Shown here: piece by piece, positions 38,471 to 51,749 of the stretch | Layout: the number at the start of each line of letters is the position of its first letter | How positions within the stretch are numbered: the first letter of the stretch is position 1 | Source: Beta vulgaris subsp. vulgaris | Lineage: Eukaryota > Streptophyta > Magnoliopsida > Caryophyllales > Amaranthaceae | Assembly: GCF_026745355.1 (NCBI RefSeq) | Contig: NC_079208.1 | Coordinates: 60,560,892-60,624,891 of the forward strand | Length of the DNA: 64,000 nucleotides | Reading direction: 5' to 3' | Position numbers and translations under genes: made by a program | The notes under the pieces: model-generated | The model's input: the letters and a program-made list of their open reading frames with translations, nothing else | Database searches by the model: none | Told to the model about the DNA's origin: nothing

Positions 38471-41400
38471 CTAATATTGCCTTGAAGGAGACGGTTCTCT
38501 CTCCTTCCTTTTACCAGTTAGTGATAAAACACCGTTTTCCGAACTGTGACGAGAATCTTGGCCTACATTATTGCATCTGGTAAATGTAATATTCTGCATC
38601 ATTTCACCAGAGTTGGATGAGTTAGAACTGAAGCTACTTGGTCTAGTGATGCAAAGCCAACTCCTCGAGACCTCATCTACGTTTTCATTGGCTATTGGGA
38701 TGTGCCAAGATCCTCTCTCGGATTCCTGCAGAGAGAAAAAACAGTTACCTATAAATTTTGAACCACTCAAGTCCAGAGTACAAATAAATGAACTTAAACC
38801 AACAAAAACAAAAAAAAAAAAGGCTATTCACCTCACTGTTCTCCAAAAGGTATACTGATATTTTTACCTTTACTAGCTCTCTGTCATACATTTTGTTAGT
38901 AAGGTAAGAATGCCAGAGTACCTAAAATCCTTGGGTATAGGGAGCACATCAATATTATCTTAGCATAATGCTAGTCGAACTTGGTCTAAGTGCTAACTAC
39001 GATAAACCATAGATATTGGTAGCAAAACCCGATATCCCTTAGACTGCAACTATGTATGACAATGACACTCCTGAGGAATGAGGATCATCCTTTCGCAATT
39101 TATTTAAATGTCCAATGTCTCCTAGATCACTCATAATGATTGTGCACCTATGAAATATGGTTTGTAGGCTCAGGAATGATGCTGTTTATATAGTTTATCC
39201 ATTACAAAGCAACAGTTTGCAAAGATCACTTAATGATCAACCTCTGGTATCTTTCTCATATGGCCATCCCATCCCCCAGACCACTCACATGGCGCGTTTA
39301 CAGAATCATATTTGTAGGAACAGAGTAACTTCATTTCGATCTTTGCTTCAGTGTCCCTGACACTTGGTACCCAAGCCTCTTGAGCTCTCTAACTGCAAAT
39401 TTTAACACAGCCCTTCTATCACTCGTATAGCATCCTTCTAAAGCTATATTCCATATGCCTTCAATTCTCCTAGAAGAATCCTCAAGCAATTCCTTGTAAA
39501 AACCCTTCAACCTCAGACATTGCAATTGTAAAATAATCCATCAAGAGGTCACACATAAATTTATAACTTTGTGCATGAATCATTAGCCTAAACTCTGAAG
39601 CACCATGATAGTGTCATCCTTTCATGCCATTCTCCTCAACATATAATTAGACACCACTGTTCCATAAACATGGTCAAAGTTTTGCTTCCAAGACCTTATC
39701 TATTAGCATCAGAGAGACACGGGAATGCAACTTTCAAGAAGGCCCCTGTAATAACTTTTATATAGCTGATTCTATGTGGGACTAGAGTCACAGTCCGACT
39801 TCGGCAGGCTAGAACAAACTAGGCACTCTTGTCTCTAAGAAAAAGGAGTGCCAGAAGAGTTACGACTTCAAGAGTGCCTAAGAAGATGAGAGATGTCTGA
39901 AGGGATTTTCCCAAGAAAAATATTTGTTTAATTAACCCATGTAGACAATTAAATAAGGACATCACATTAAAAGATCAAATCCTCAGTGAGTAACCGCAAA
40001 AAAAATCTTAAATAGGGTGTGAAGGCTTTGCCTTGAGATATCGATACTTCAACAAGAGGCTTACTCAATATTATTAAACCAATGGAAAGAAACTAGCACA
40101 CAATCGTCATGCTACTTGAATTACACCACACCTAAGGATCAACAGAGACAAGCTTAGAAGACAATGAATATATACAATGTGGATAAGAGTATAAGACAGA
40201 TCTAACACTCATGATTGCAGCAGATTATCTACAAAAGCCAGCACCATTCTGTTCACATTTCCCAATTTTTTATAATGGCATAAACTAACAGTACCTTTTC
40301 CCCTCATTTCAGTGTAAAATATGACTAATAATATTTGTATTGTAAACTTCGGACAAATCAACATGATAGAGAATGTAGTTCGCTGCAGAATGAAGTAGGG
40401 TTAGTGGGTTACAATTTTACACTAACTCATCCTAAAAATGGTCAAGATATATAAACCTTTGGTGTACTTGAGACTTAAGATGTTAGCTATTGGGACCAAC
40501 ACTTAGGCACTTAACAATTGACTTTCAACGTCATCCCTTGAGTACTTCTTCCATAACATGAGTACTACTTTCTCTTGTTTGGGCTCACCAAGGTCATCAT
40601 ATCTTTAAGATTTCAAATGGTCCAAATACCCCTCAAAATCTTCCTCTACTTATCTTCAGTTTTAGTTAGTTCCACCAAACCTCTAGAACCCTACGAAGAA
40701 AGTTTATTAAGATGTCAAGTGTAAATTAGCCAACGATATCGCTTATTGAGCATTATTTTGTTCATCATTCATTATTATTTATTAAAAATAGTATTGTTGC
40801 CAAAACTATCTTGAAGGTGCATAGATTATTTGCATTATGACAATTATCACGAACTAAAGAAAATACTATGAAATAAGCATTAGATAATAGCATTACCCTA
40901 TTAAACGCTACCTTAGTTCATGCTCAAAAAAGTACTAAAAGAAAGTTCATCTTATTCTAACCTCCTCGCAAGGTAATATGGGTATGAGCTCTTTTATTGA
41001 GCTACTTTATTTTTTTATTACAATTGCTTATGCAAAAGTATTATTCTTGTCAAAAATAAAGTACTATTGTTGTAAGGACGAGATATTTAGTTTTTGACAA
41101 CACTTAGCAAACGCTAGCATCAAAACTTTAATTTTTATTAATTGGTACTCCCTCTATCGTGAAATGATGCTAAGATTTCCTTCTGTGATCTTCCAAACAC
41201 GCTTTTGATCGTTGGTATTATTTGATTATGTCCACTCAAAGTTGATATATGTGATACCAAACTTTTGACAAGTGACATATTAAGTTATAACATAGCATAA
41301 ATCTCAAAGTCATTCGACCCTTTTTATATCCTCTACAAATCTTGGTCAAGTTACCTAGAACATAAACAACATCTTCAATGTCTTTATGCGAGGGGATTTG

Positions 41401-44400
41401 AGAAAAGGGGGAATGGAGGAAGTCAAAGAGATTAGGGATATGCTTTCTATTGCTTGAGTATTTGGTTCGGTGGGGGGTGGGAATAAGAGAGATCTAGGTT
41501 CCTCCCTCTTTGATAAACTAAATACTTCCTATGTTTAAATGATTTGGAAGGCAACTCATTCCAACACCTCCCAGCCTTTCCCTCCAAAATTGCTTTTAGC
41601 AAAGTGTATTTGATGTGCCTTTCTTTCATAACCAACAAGCCTTTTTTAGCCTTCATAATGAAGACTTGAAGTCTATTTAGCTATGTTATCATACATGCAC
41701 ATCACACTAGTGACTAGCCAAAAGGCTCCAACCCTAGGTTCAAGAGGCTCCTTCAATCTAGACACAAGTTACTCACATTTTCCAATTGGCATTCTCAAGG
41801 CCATTACACTCTCGAAATGAACTTTAATTTCTCATTTAGCTCATATTGGATCTTCTAATTGTGGGGTGTTCGTAGGTTACAACTCAAAATCTATAATGAT
41901 AATGACTAAATTACTCGATTCAAATGTTTTTACATCTAATTACTCACTTAGTTCCTTGGTTTTTCATAAGGTACAAATCTAGCGTGCTTGGTCTAACAAA
42001 TTGTATGGTGACTCAAAAGTTCCCCAACATCCATTCACCAAAAGCACACATAAAATATCCTAAAGAACGCATCTCTATATTGACTTACTTATTCTCAAAA
42101 TCTTAAATCTAAGTATGGTCAACGAGTCCTCCTGCTCCTTCGTAACTCATTAAGACACCTTTCAAACACAACCTTCAAACTTGTATGGTGTGACTTATAC
42201 AGCTACATAGTGCCTTAAGACCAATTTAACCATAGCAGATTTACATGATTGCTTCAACATTCTTAAATGAGCAACAAAGAACCACAAGATCCCACAAACC
42301 AAGGACAACTTTACCAACCCAACTATTCCAAATCCCACTTATTCGCTCTTACTTGTCAAATCATACATGAAGGTCAACAAAGATACTACAAACAAGGCCA
42401 TCAAAAAAAAAAGAAGAAAGGAAAAGATATAAAATAGGCACCTGAATAAGAATGGAGTATGTTGGAGGCATTTTAAGGTTTGGAACTCCTTTGAAAAATG
42501 TATAGTGGACCTGCAAATTGAAATAATAGGGTCATATAAAAGAATAAATACATGTGAAATAAATGAGGAAAAGGAAACTTCAAGATGCACAAAGTTCACA
42601 CACATAAATGACATGTCAAAACAGTCTACAGAGTAACACGTGGATCACCACAATAAAACACGTTTCAACTTGCCAAACCAGACTAGAAGCCAAGAAAAAA
42701 GTAGTTCAAAGCATAAATTGTTTAGAAGATTATCTTGGGAATTCTTCAGTATATATATTTCTCCATTTCTTCACTTCGTCATTTCCCCCCCCCCCCCCTT
42801 TCCATAAGTAAGTAACCTAATAACCTTCCAGCCCAGATTACCACATACTATGTTCAAAGAATTAGCAATAAGGCATATATAGAAACGCTATGCCTATTAG
42901 ATTATAGCACACCAATTTATGGTTAGGTTGTCAAACATTGATATATTACATATTACCCAAACAGCATAAGAATCTGACTCACCTTAGGTCAAAACATCAA
43001 TAAACCATAATTGCATAGCCAACAAAAACACAAAATCTTCCTCTTATCTTATTTGCACAAGCACAAGTATGATCATAATGAACAAGTGAACTAGATCGAG
43101 AATTGAAAAGACCAAAACCCCATGTTTACAGAAAACAGCAAGCTAAAATGAATACATTAAACTAAAGGAGAAGTCTTAACTAATCAAATGTTCCTCAACA
43201 AAATGAAATCATAGCTGGTGAGAGCATAGAGACTGGGAGAAATAAAGTTTCAGTCAATTGTCATATTTGGGTAGTACAAACAATATCCAAGGGAAATCAA
43301 TAAAATCAGATCATAACCATGCTTCCCTTTTCTCAGCAGTCCCATTATCAGCCAAAATGCACATTATTGGAAATTGGGAACTAAGTCACTAAACACAGAG
43401 AATCAGAGATAAGCAGTGTACATACTTGATGCCTTTCTTTCCACTGAAGAAAAAAACTGCTTCCAAGGAGTTCAAATATGTGATCACGCATTTCATCGTT
43501 TGTGACAAGCAAACACTTAAACTTTACAGCAGCATAGAGCCAATACCTGAAGACATACTCAGTATAATGAAAATTCCATTGTGATACACCATAAGATAGA
43601 TCATGCTCAGTCAAATTAGAAAAGCAATGACAGGAAACCACAACAAAAAGAAAAAGGTCTGTACGTCCTCACCAATCATCATTTGATCCACTAGGTGTTG
43701 CATAGAGCGTGCCTTGAGCTAACCACTCCTCAAGCAGCTTCTGATTGGAAGGACTCCCTTGAAAAGCCCGTAGACGTTTATTGTGCAGGACAACTAAAGG
43801 CCATTTCTTATTTCTATTATACAGTTCCATTACTACAGCTTCCAGCTGCTCTATTACAATTTCCATGACGAAAGAACAATAAAGAGATAAGATTAGTTTC
43901 ATTTCATATAGAAACTGAATGCAAGAGCAACGGAAGAGGAACAGAAATAACAGGAAGCAAAGTAAAGTTAATCACCTGGGAAATACTGAATCCGCCATCA
44001 GCAAAATTCTGTTGGTAGAGCCCAATGTTTGCTCCGTCTATTATAGCCTCGTAGTCAGCATGATTATCAATCCACTCCTGCATTAGCGCAATGAAACATG
44101 ACCAGTAAGAAAAAATAAAATAAAAAGATGCTTAGCGTCTTCAAATTCAATAGCTCAAGTATGTCAGGATTTGCATCAAAAACTTCAGCAATTGTGATGG
44201 AAATTTTCACCAGTTACTTACATGCATATACTGGGAAGGCAAAATGCTTTTCAGTTCCCCATAACTTTTCTATATAACCAGCTACAATTTATAACAGATA
44301 CTATTACAAAATGCTACGACAACTTCTGATGTGGTTCTTCAAGCTAAAAATTATTACTCAATTGTTAGGTGAATATAGTAGTGAAAAGCAACTAAAAGCT

Positions 44401-45989
44401 CATTTCTTCATGTTAATCCTACTTGAAAGCAGCATTACTTCACCGGCAATTTGCAGTCAAGGCTACCATCAGCTTGTTCAAAGTACTATAGTCATTTTCT
44501 CAGACAGAACTTCAAAAAGTTTATAGTTTTTAGTACTTATCTGCTTACACACTTTTATCTCTTCCATGGATATTATCATCCATTGTTTTACGATAATACC
44601 CCTCCCCGATCATTCCAACACATTTTCCATTTACTAAATATCAAAAACGTCAGCAATGGTGACAGTAGTTCACGTACAGACAATGCACAACACATCTCAG
44701 TTCATAAGTGTGATGAGTATTGCCCTTCTCTAACAGCTTTATCAGAGTGGTGATTATAACTATAACACTAGCATACTTTTCAATAACTACTTCATGTTAA
44801 GCTAATATAATTTGCAGCAGATGGTATATAACTTCAGTAATATTCACTTAGTGAAACCATGCCTCACTAGCTTCTAGTTCTACTTCCCTACAACATAATT
44901 CAAAAGGCTAAAGACTATCACTATTTTTGCTAGTTTCCCTTGTTAGGCAATTGTCCTCTTGTTTCATTGTGGCCCTCTTTCTATCACATTCTTTCAATTG
45001 ACTAAAAGACATCAATGAAACTTGCAAAAAAAAAGTTTGGAATCTTTTTACCTAAATTAACCAACAATCAATTAAACAACATAGCAAACATTAATACTCA
45101 CCATAAAACTCTTAAAATCAGACTTGACTTCCCTCTCCATAGCCAAACTAGCTATCGATTGCGCAAACCTCTTGGTCTCCCCACAATCAACATCGACACC
45201 AACAAGCCGCTCCCTACACCCAAAACATCCCCCACTATCCCCAATCTTTACCTTCTTCACCTCCCAATTCCCCTTCCCTAACCACCCCTTTCCATGCCAC
45301 CCACCCCCACACCTCTCCCTCTCATCTTTCATCTTCCCAACATCCCACCCTTCAACACCCACCTCAGCCGCCTTCTCCCCCCGAAACCATTTCTCCACAA
45401 CAAGTGCCACCTCCTCACTCACACCCCTCACCACCTCCCTCAACTTATGCAAATACTCATACACCTTCTCTTCTCTCCCCAATTCAGCACTAACTCTCAA
45501 AAGGGCACACACTTCTGCCTCTTCTAACCTCACCCCATTACCCCTCATATGCTCCTCCACAGCATATGCTTCCTCAACCCTCAAATTCTCACAGAAACCA
45601 AACAATGCAGGACTATAAGTCCTCAATTTTGGCAAGACCCCTTTATTTTTCATTGATTTAATCAACTCAAAAGCATAATCTGGGTCATTTTTAGCAGCTG
45701 AAAGGCGGGCAACCTGGGTAATTGTTGCCTCAGTTTGTGGGATGTTGTGGGATTGCATATGGTGGAAAACCCTGAAACCATTTTCAAGAGCTAAGGCCTT
45801 GGTTGGTGAGGAGAGAGAATCAGAGGAAGAACAAAGGTGGAGGATTGCATTGAAGTGGTGAGAAGATAAACGAAGGTTTTGAGAAAGAGCTGAATCATAA
45901 AGAGAAATAGCTTTTGTGAGATTGTTTTGCTTCAAACATGTTCCTAGTTCATATTGAAGTTGGGATTCTTGGGTTCGTTTCTTCTTCAT
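38471..45989 (-). CDS. PRORP: Protein-only RNase P (PRORP2/3-like), complete, 6 coding exons
   Basis: Exons on the minus strand: 45989-45102, 44077-43976, 43845-43673, 43546-43426, 42510-42442, 38725-38471; phases agree, 535 residues (Arabidopsis PRORP2 about 528). The N-terminal half is PPR repeats that grip the tRNA elbow. Zinc ligands are C255, C258 (CFGC), H459 (GSWH) and C476 (WLC). The NYN metallonuclease carries D310 (DGANIG), D386 and D387 (NDDW) and D405 (TNDEMRDH). Spacing of these residues agrees with Arabidopsis PRORP1 as I remember it. The enzyme cuts the 5' leader from precursor tRNA without an RNA subunit. The start MKKKRTQ is basic with no obvious transit peptide, so a nuclear (PRORP2/3) location is likelier than organellar. 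Intron 5 is 3.7 kb. A G-rich coding stretch at about residues 210-240 mirrors as a C-rich plus strand. Confidence 0.95.
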
Positions 45990-47345
45990 TTTGATTTTTG
46001 AGAGGAAGAAAATAGATTATCGAAATGATTTCTTCATTCTCATCAACAAATCATACCAATCACTGGTGACTGGACAAATTATTGCAAAAAAATAACCTGC
46101 AAAACAAATTTTCAAATCTCAAAGTTCAGATTAAGAAGAATGAAAATAATAAAAAACCTAGAAGTACAAAAACTGCAAAATCCTAACAATCAAAAGCCCT
46201 AATTCGAATTCTAGGGTTCGAGTTTTCGAACAAAATCAAGCAGAAATCAGAAAAAAAAAAAAAAAAACAAATTCGAGCCACTAACTTGCTTTTAGTGAAG
46301 AATGGGGTGAAATACGAGTGACTGAGGGAGCAAAGGACGACGGACCCAGGATCCAAAGTCAGGGGTAGCGTAATTTTGCGATACTATCTACAACGGTCCA
46401 AGTAAAATTAATGAAGCTAAAAGCCTAAAACATGCAATAATTAACTTACGTAATGCAGAAATTTCAATCATTATCGACTTTCAACATTACTATCTACTAT
46501 GCATCACCTATGAGACTTAACCTGAAGTTGCAATATTGGAACTGCAAACAGCAGGTATTTTATGGAAGCCACGGAACTTGCTAAATTTACATCTAATATC
46601 TAGAACATAACTTGTATCAAATCCAACAATTATCCGATATCACACCTTGATTGTAAGAAAAACTACCAGCAAAACATCAAAGAAGTCCAAACTACAAAAG
46701 GAGTCCACTAATACAACAGGACTAAACACTGAACATTAGCCATTAAAGCTTAAAGCTTGGAGGTCTACATCTTTTAATTTAAACAAAACATCATTTTACA
46801 ACTCCGAACAAAATTCAACAACTTTACATCATAACATAATACATATCACACTCTCAACTCAGAGAAAGGCTCCGGGATAATGTGAAACAAGGGAACACGC
46901 AAAAGCAAAGAGTTGTTATTGTAATTGGAGAAGAATACAATAAGGGTTCCTAGACCTTGATTAGAAAAAAAAGTTTTTGTAGCTTTTCAACTCAAATTAA
47001 CCCCCCAAAATCAAATATTCACTAAAAATTATTTCCACAATTACAATAAAATAACAGTAATTCACTAATAAATCCATAACTAACAATTAAAAATTGAAAT
47101 TCACTAACAATTGAAATTCACCAAACGGCAGAAGTGAAATACTAAACCATCAAAGAAAATGGAAAAAAACCTGAGTCAGAAAAGCAAGAGTTGAGCGCAA
47201 TAGCCGGTAAGTGAGTTTGAGAGAGTGAAAGAAAGCCGACGTCCGACGTCCGACGACCGATGACGAGATAGACAATTGAAATTGGGGATTTAGGGTTCTT
47301 CGAAAACCCTTGAATAAATGAATACTGAGAAAATTGTACCTCATT
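45990..47345 (-). other. PRORP leader and a possible non-coding upstream exon
   Basis: The minus strand from about 46380 to 45990 looks like a 5' leader. Around 47345-47171 the minus strand reads like a plant first exon (AACCCTAAATCCCC-type leader phrases, CT-rich) and ends in a donor-like CTCAG|GTTTTT, so an alternative spliced leader or a separate non-coding transcript is possible. No conserved protein is encoded. Inference only. Confidence 0.3.
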
Positions 47346-47433
47346 CACTCTTTAGTGAAGTATGTGTTTAATTGGGCTGAAAAGAGAACCCTTAGTTTGT
47401 ATTTTTTTTTTTCGGGCAGTTTGTATGTTTTAA

Positions 47434-47774
47434 CTAGTATTTAGGTTCGGATGTTGCTCCGGATTGGTACTGTTTTCCGACCATAATATACATTTTTTTC
47501 CATTTCCGTTAAAATATGGTAATAAGGAAAACTCAACATTTAAAAGGTATAAATATAATAATATGGACACTTAAAATATGATTAAAAGTTGATTGAGATG
47601 GTAATTGTGTCATGTATAATATCAAGAGGTCACGGGTTCATATTTTGTTGCAAGCTATTTTTACTTTTGTTAATTGATGTGACCTCGTTGGACAATTCTA
47701 ATGGAATAACAGAGGTGTCACGTAGCGTATATACATTGTTACTCACGCCTTACGTTTAAATTGGTCTATATCTT
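47434..47774 (-). mobile_element. Helitron copy, minus strand
   Basis: CTAG at 47437-47434 on the minus strand, host T beyond, preceded by a short hairpin (CCGGA..TCCG). It aligns with the truncated plus copy at 26693-26892 over about 200 bases. The 5' end near 47745-47774 keeps an AAGGCGTG phrase like the element at 127-389, but the initial TC is decayed. Confidence 0.6.
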
Positions 47775-47879
47775 TGAAGTGGATTTGAAATTGGACGTTA
47801 TGTTTTATTAAGGGAAAATCCAAGTTGCGTTAAAAATCAATGTATAAAATATGTATTTTAAATTTTTTTCGAACATGAT

Positions 47880-48032
47880 TGCGAGTTTTAGAGTCGAATT
47901 CCACTAGGGTCAAGCTTGGATCGTGAAGGTCGCGAGACGATTTCGAACTCGGATCGAGCCCTCTCGAGTCGAGTTTTTGGCCGAGTCGAACTTGAACAGT
48001 TTGTGAGCCACCCTGGCTCATTAGCACCCCTA
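47880..48032. mobile_element. hAT-type MITE remnant (right end)
   Basis: The reverse complement of the right side starts TAGGGGTGCTAATGAGCC and continues with CGAGTCGAG-type repeats, a common plant hAT MITE terminus. No matching left TIR or 8-bp duplication found. Confidence 0.35.
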
Positions 48033-48129
48033 TTCCAAACATAGTTACTGAAAAGTGAAAACAACGAACCAAGTCCATTTAGGCCAAGCTTGTTAGATAA
48101 TTCTATCACTTCTGAATAGCTAATAAAGC

Positions 48130-48245
48130 CCCATTCTTTTGAAATGAGAGAAACTGAAATGAGTTGAAGTGAAATTAATTGCATTGAACTGAAATGAACT
48201 AAGAGAACTGAATTGCAGAGAAACTGAACTGAACTGAAAATAAGT
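48130..48245. repeat. Degenerate short repeat based on GAACTGAAAT
   Basis: Around ten loosely spaced copies of (G)AACTGAA or AAATGA-type words. Simple-sequence character, non-coding. Confidence 0.6.
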
Positions 48246-48749
48246 CCAACTTGACCTTAATTGATGTAAAATATACCCACATTAGCTTTGATCTAGTGCT
48301 AATGTGGTACCCTTCTTGTCCTCCAAGGATGAAACTTGTAACCTAACTAGGCCCACTACATTATACGGTAAAAGGAAAAAAGTTTATTAATACTCAATGT
48401 TGCATTTTACCTGTGATTAGAATTTTGACACTTCCAATTTTGCGATGGTCTTTTAGTGATAAAGTGTGATTTGTATTAACCTTCGAATATCAGGGGTTTA
48501 CTAATTTGGTTATACTAGTAAGAGGTGCTTACTATACATAGATTAGATCAAAGGATTAAGTGACATTTGAAGTTTCTTCAAAAGACAATGATATTCTTAC
48601 CTTTCTTACGTCAATTCACCTTAATGGTGATTTATACCCACCGGGTAAAGATTAAGTGACCTTTTAAAAGATTTTCTGATAATAAAACTTAATAGGTGCA
48701 CTTAATCTCATCAACTTGCAAATGGTAAGGTTTCAGACAACATACTCCT

Positions 48750-49217
48750 TTTTTTTTTTTTTGAAGGGAAAAGCGTAGTGCATTTATTCAGGGATAAATT
48801 GTCCATCAGTACATAAGGAGCAACAACACTAGGACAATGATTAACCCAACATTGTTCATAACCAAACGACACTACCTTCGCAAGATGATGGGCAACATAA
48901 TTCCCATCCCTTTTAACATATGAAAAACTAGCAAACTCAAACTCCTTAACAAGAAAAAGAATGTCATTAAAAATAGCATCTAAATCAGATAGATAGACTG
49001 CTCCCTTGGAGAGCCGAGAGATAAGGATCTGAGCATCAGATTCAAAGACCACCTTCTTAAGACCTTGTTTTCTAGCCCAGCTAACCGCCAATAGAATGGC
49101 TTTGGCTTCGGCTATCTCCGGAGGCCACCAAGCCTTCACTCGCTTCACCGCCGAAAAAATGACCGATTCGGTACTGTCGCGTGCAATGGCACCCATGCCC
49201 ACCCAGCCTTCTTCACT
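48750..49217 (-). mobile_element. 5'-truncated LINE carrying part of an RNase H domain
   Basis: On the minus strand the fragment encodes an RVT_3-type RNase H segment (phrases EIAEAKAILLAVSWA, VVFESDAQILI, VKRDGNYVAHHLA) and ends in a poly(A) run (T-run at about 48750-48763). A perfect 12-bp target duplication, CAACATACTCCT, flanks it at 48738-48749 and 49218-49229. The first catalytic Asp of RNase H is missing because of the 5' truncation. The open frame reaching 49253 starts in host sequence and is not a host gene. Typical L1-clade plant LINE dead on arrival. Confidence 0.85.
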
Positions 49218-49570
49218 CAACATACTCCTAGTCCTAACAAAATAAGGGGCCAAACAAGCTACAACATGGCAATATATACTTTAACTTTGTCCAATAATGT
49301 TAAAAAAAAAAAAAATTCCCACTTCAAAAAATAGAAAAATTTTCGAGCAATCAATTACATGATATGAGTTATTTGATCCTCTCATGTAACAACTTGGAAC
49401 AATGTTTATATATTAACTACTTATAGAAAAAAAAAATATTAAAATTTCAAGCATTGTATTAATCAAGTTTTTTCACAAATTAAGACACACAATTTTCTTT
49501 TAAAACTACTCTCTGCGTTTCTTTATCCTTCAAGGCATGCGCGTTTCACGAAAATTTAATTTGACCATAA

Positions 49571-50090
49571 TGTCAAAGGACCAACTCAACCAAAAGCTTA
49601 AGTTGATGGTTGAGGCCCCAGGAATAGATCTATACTCTATCACGCCCGACCCCCTCACGCAAGAGCCCTTTGGGCTTGAAGTGTAGATGCAGCACAGGCC
49701 TCCCTCATACCTGGCGCTAAATATTCCACTGAGAAAGGAGAGGTGGATGAGATTCAAACCCGTGACCTTTTTGTCACGCTGGCTCTTGATCCCATGTCAA
49801 AGGACCAACTCAACCAAAAGCTTAAGCTGATGGTTGAGGCCCCAGGAATAGATCTATACTCTATCACGCCCGACCCAATAACGCAAGAGCCCTTTGGGCT
49901 TGAAGTGTGGATGCAGCACATATCTCCCTCATACCTGGCGCTAAATATTCCACTGAGAAAGGAGAGGTGGATGAGATTCGAACCCATGACCTTTTTGTCA
50001 CGCTGGCTCTTGATCCCATGTCAAAATACCAACTCAACCAAAAGCTTAAGCTGATGGTTGAGGCCCCAGGAATAGATCTATACCATATCA
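49571..50090 (-). mobile_element. TRIM retrotransposon with three 72-bp LTRs
   Basis: Three LTRs, each TG...CA and 72 bp, at 49571-49642, 49795-49866 and 50019-50090, separated by two 152-bp internal domains (49643-49794, 49867-50018). The target duplication CATAA is perfect at 49566-49570 and 50091-50095. On the minus strand, each LTR copy that is followed by internal sequence (5' end toward 50090) abuts TGGGATCAAGAGC, an imperfect match to the initiator tRNA-Met primer site (TGGTATCAGAGC). No coding capacity; short open frames inside repeat with the unit and are not genes. Size and structure fit a TRIM, mobilised in trans. Confidence 0.88.
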
Positions 50091-51749
50091 CATAATTCTT
50101 TTATAATATAAACAAATAAACGATATATATTATATTGATACATTTTAATTATAAGCTAAGGAACTTCATCATTTTTTTACAATTATAATCAATTTTAATT
50201 GTGAGTAATTATTGGTTAACGATCAACTTTTATCTACAACATTATGTAAGCCTTATCGAAAGTGAGGTTAATTTCTCGTTTATTATTATTTTTTTTTATT
50301 AGCTTGGATTTCTCCCTCTTTTGGAACAAATAAAAACAGAAAAGAAAATGATCAATTTTTTTTTTGTGAAATACAAATGCATAAAATAATTAAGAGTTAG
50401 TGGCTAAAAGGTTCTAAGAGCTCATATATCTGTAATTAACCAGTTATCCTTCCAAAAGGAGAAGATGATCAAGTTAGTTAATCATTCCTTTTTCAGGAAA
50501 ATGTATCATAAACGCTAGCTAGGAAAAAGATGATAATACATTAGTTTCTCACTTCAAAATAAAAGAATAGAAAAGTGATGGTGCATGTTTGGAAATATCT
50601 TTTCTTTTTTTTTCTGCTTTTCCTTATTATTGAAATGTTACTCATGTTTCACACTCTTTGAATATAATGTCATGACACCACCAACTTGTTGGTTTCAACC
50701 TTTACATTATACGAACCCTAATTAATTTTTAATAAACTTCTTTGTAAGTAAAGCAGCAAAGTAACAGTCTTAAAAGTTAATTAAAGTCATGCATGTTGTC
50801 GACGAAATATTATTTGCATGGTCTGAATGATCCAAAGTAGAACAATAATCACATAAAATATTACTGTATCAAAGATCGTGACGAAATGCATGGTGTGAAA
50901 TGTTCCAATGCTAAGCAGATCAAATTAAATCACAACTTTTCTGTCAAGGATAATATATGTCTAGATTGTCTACACATGCAAATATGCTATGTTACAGTTA
51001 CAAAGATGGTTTAGGTCGGTCAAAATAAGAAAGTTGCATCATACATAGTTCTCGTTCTTTTGATTTGTATCAACCTATTAGTCGGTGGCACTGGATCATG
51101 ACATTTTGTCGACGAAAAACAATTAACTCGCTTATCATATGACCCTTATTAGGGAAACTAATAAAAATATACTAAAAACAATTAATTAACTCGTTTATTG
51201 GTGGTGGGTGTGGCGTTTCGGTGGTGTTGGTGGTGGCTGTGGCGGCAGTATGTGGTGGTGGTTAATTACACTAAACACTTGCATTTACCTTTGTTAGTCT
51301 CACACTAAGAAATTTTGTCGAGGAATCCGGGTCGAGGAAATTGTTGCATTTAATTTGATACGGAGGAAATATATGACATTTGTGAATTACTATTTGTTTT
51401 CTGGTTGTGGTGGATGTAGATAGTTTAGTCGATAAAGTTCCCAAAATATTAAGGATTTTTTTTATTAAATCTTATCTAAATTATTCTCTTATATATGCAA
51501 CTTTATATAGATAGGATAGTAAAATTATAATTAGTCGAGACAAGAAATAATATATAAAAATACTCCGACATGATTCAAATATATATAGATGCATATGCTC
51601 TTTAATATAGATGAAAATAATACTATTCATGTATAACCATTCGAAGAGGACTAAGGAGTTAGAGATACTAACTTTGTTCCTCCATGCATGCTCTCCTTGT
51701 ATAAACTAAGTAGTATTCAAATATATATAGTTGCGTTTAGTAACCCCCT

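Noticed and set aside
45124..45618. Proline- and serine-rich plus-strand frame of 164 codons
   Set aside because: It is the exact antisense of PRORP exon 1, whose GC-rich codons remove stops on the other strand.
49530..50095. Overlapping 60-100-codon frames in both directions
   Set aside because: They recur with the 224-bp TRIM period and include LTR and primer-site sequence.
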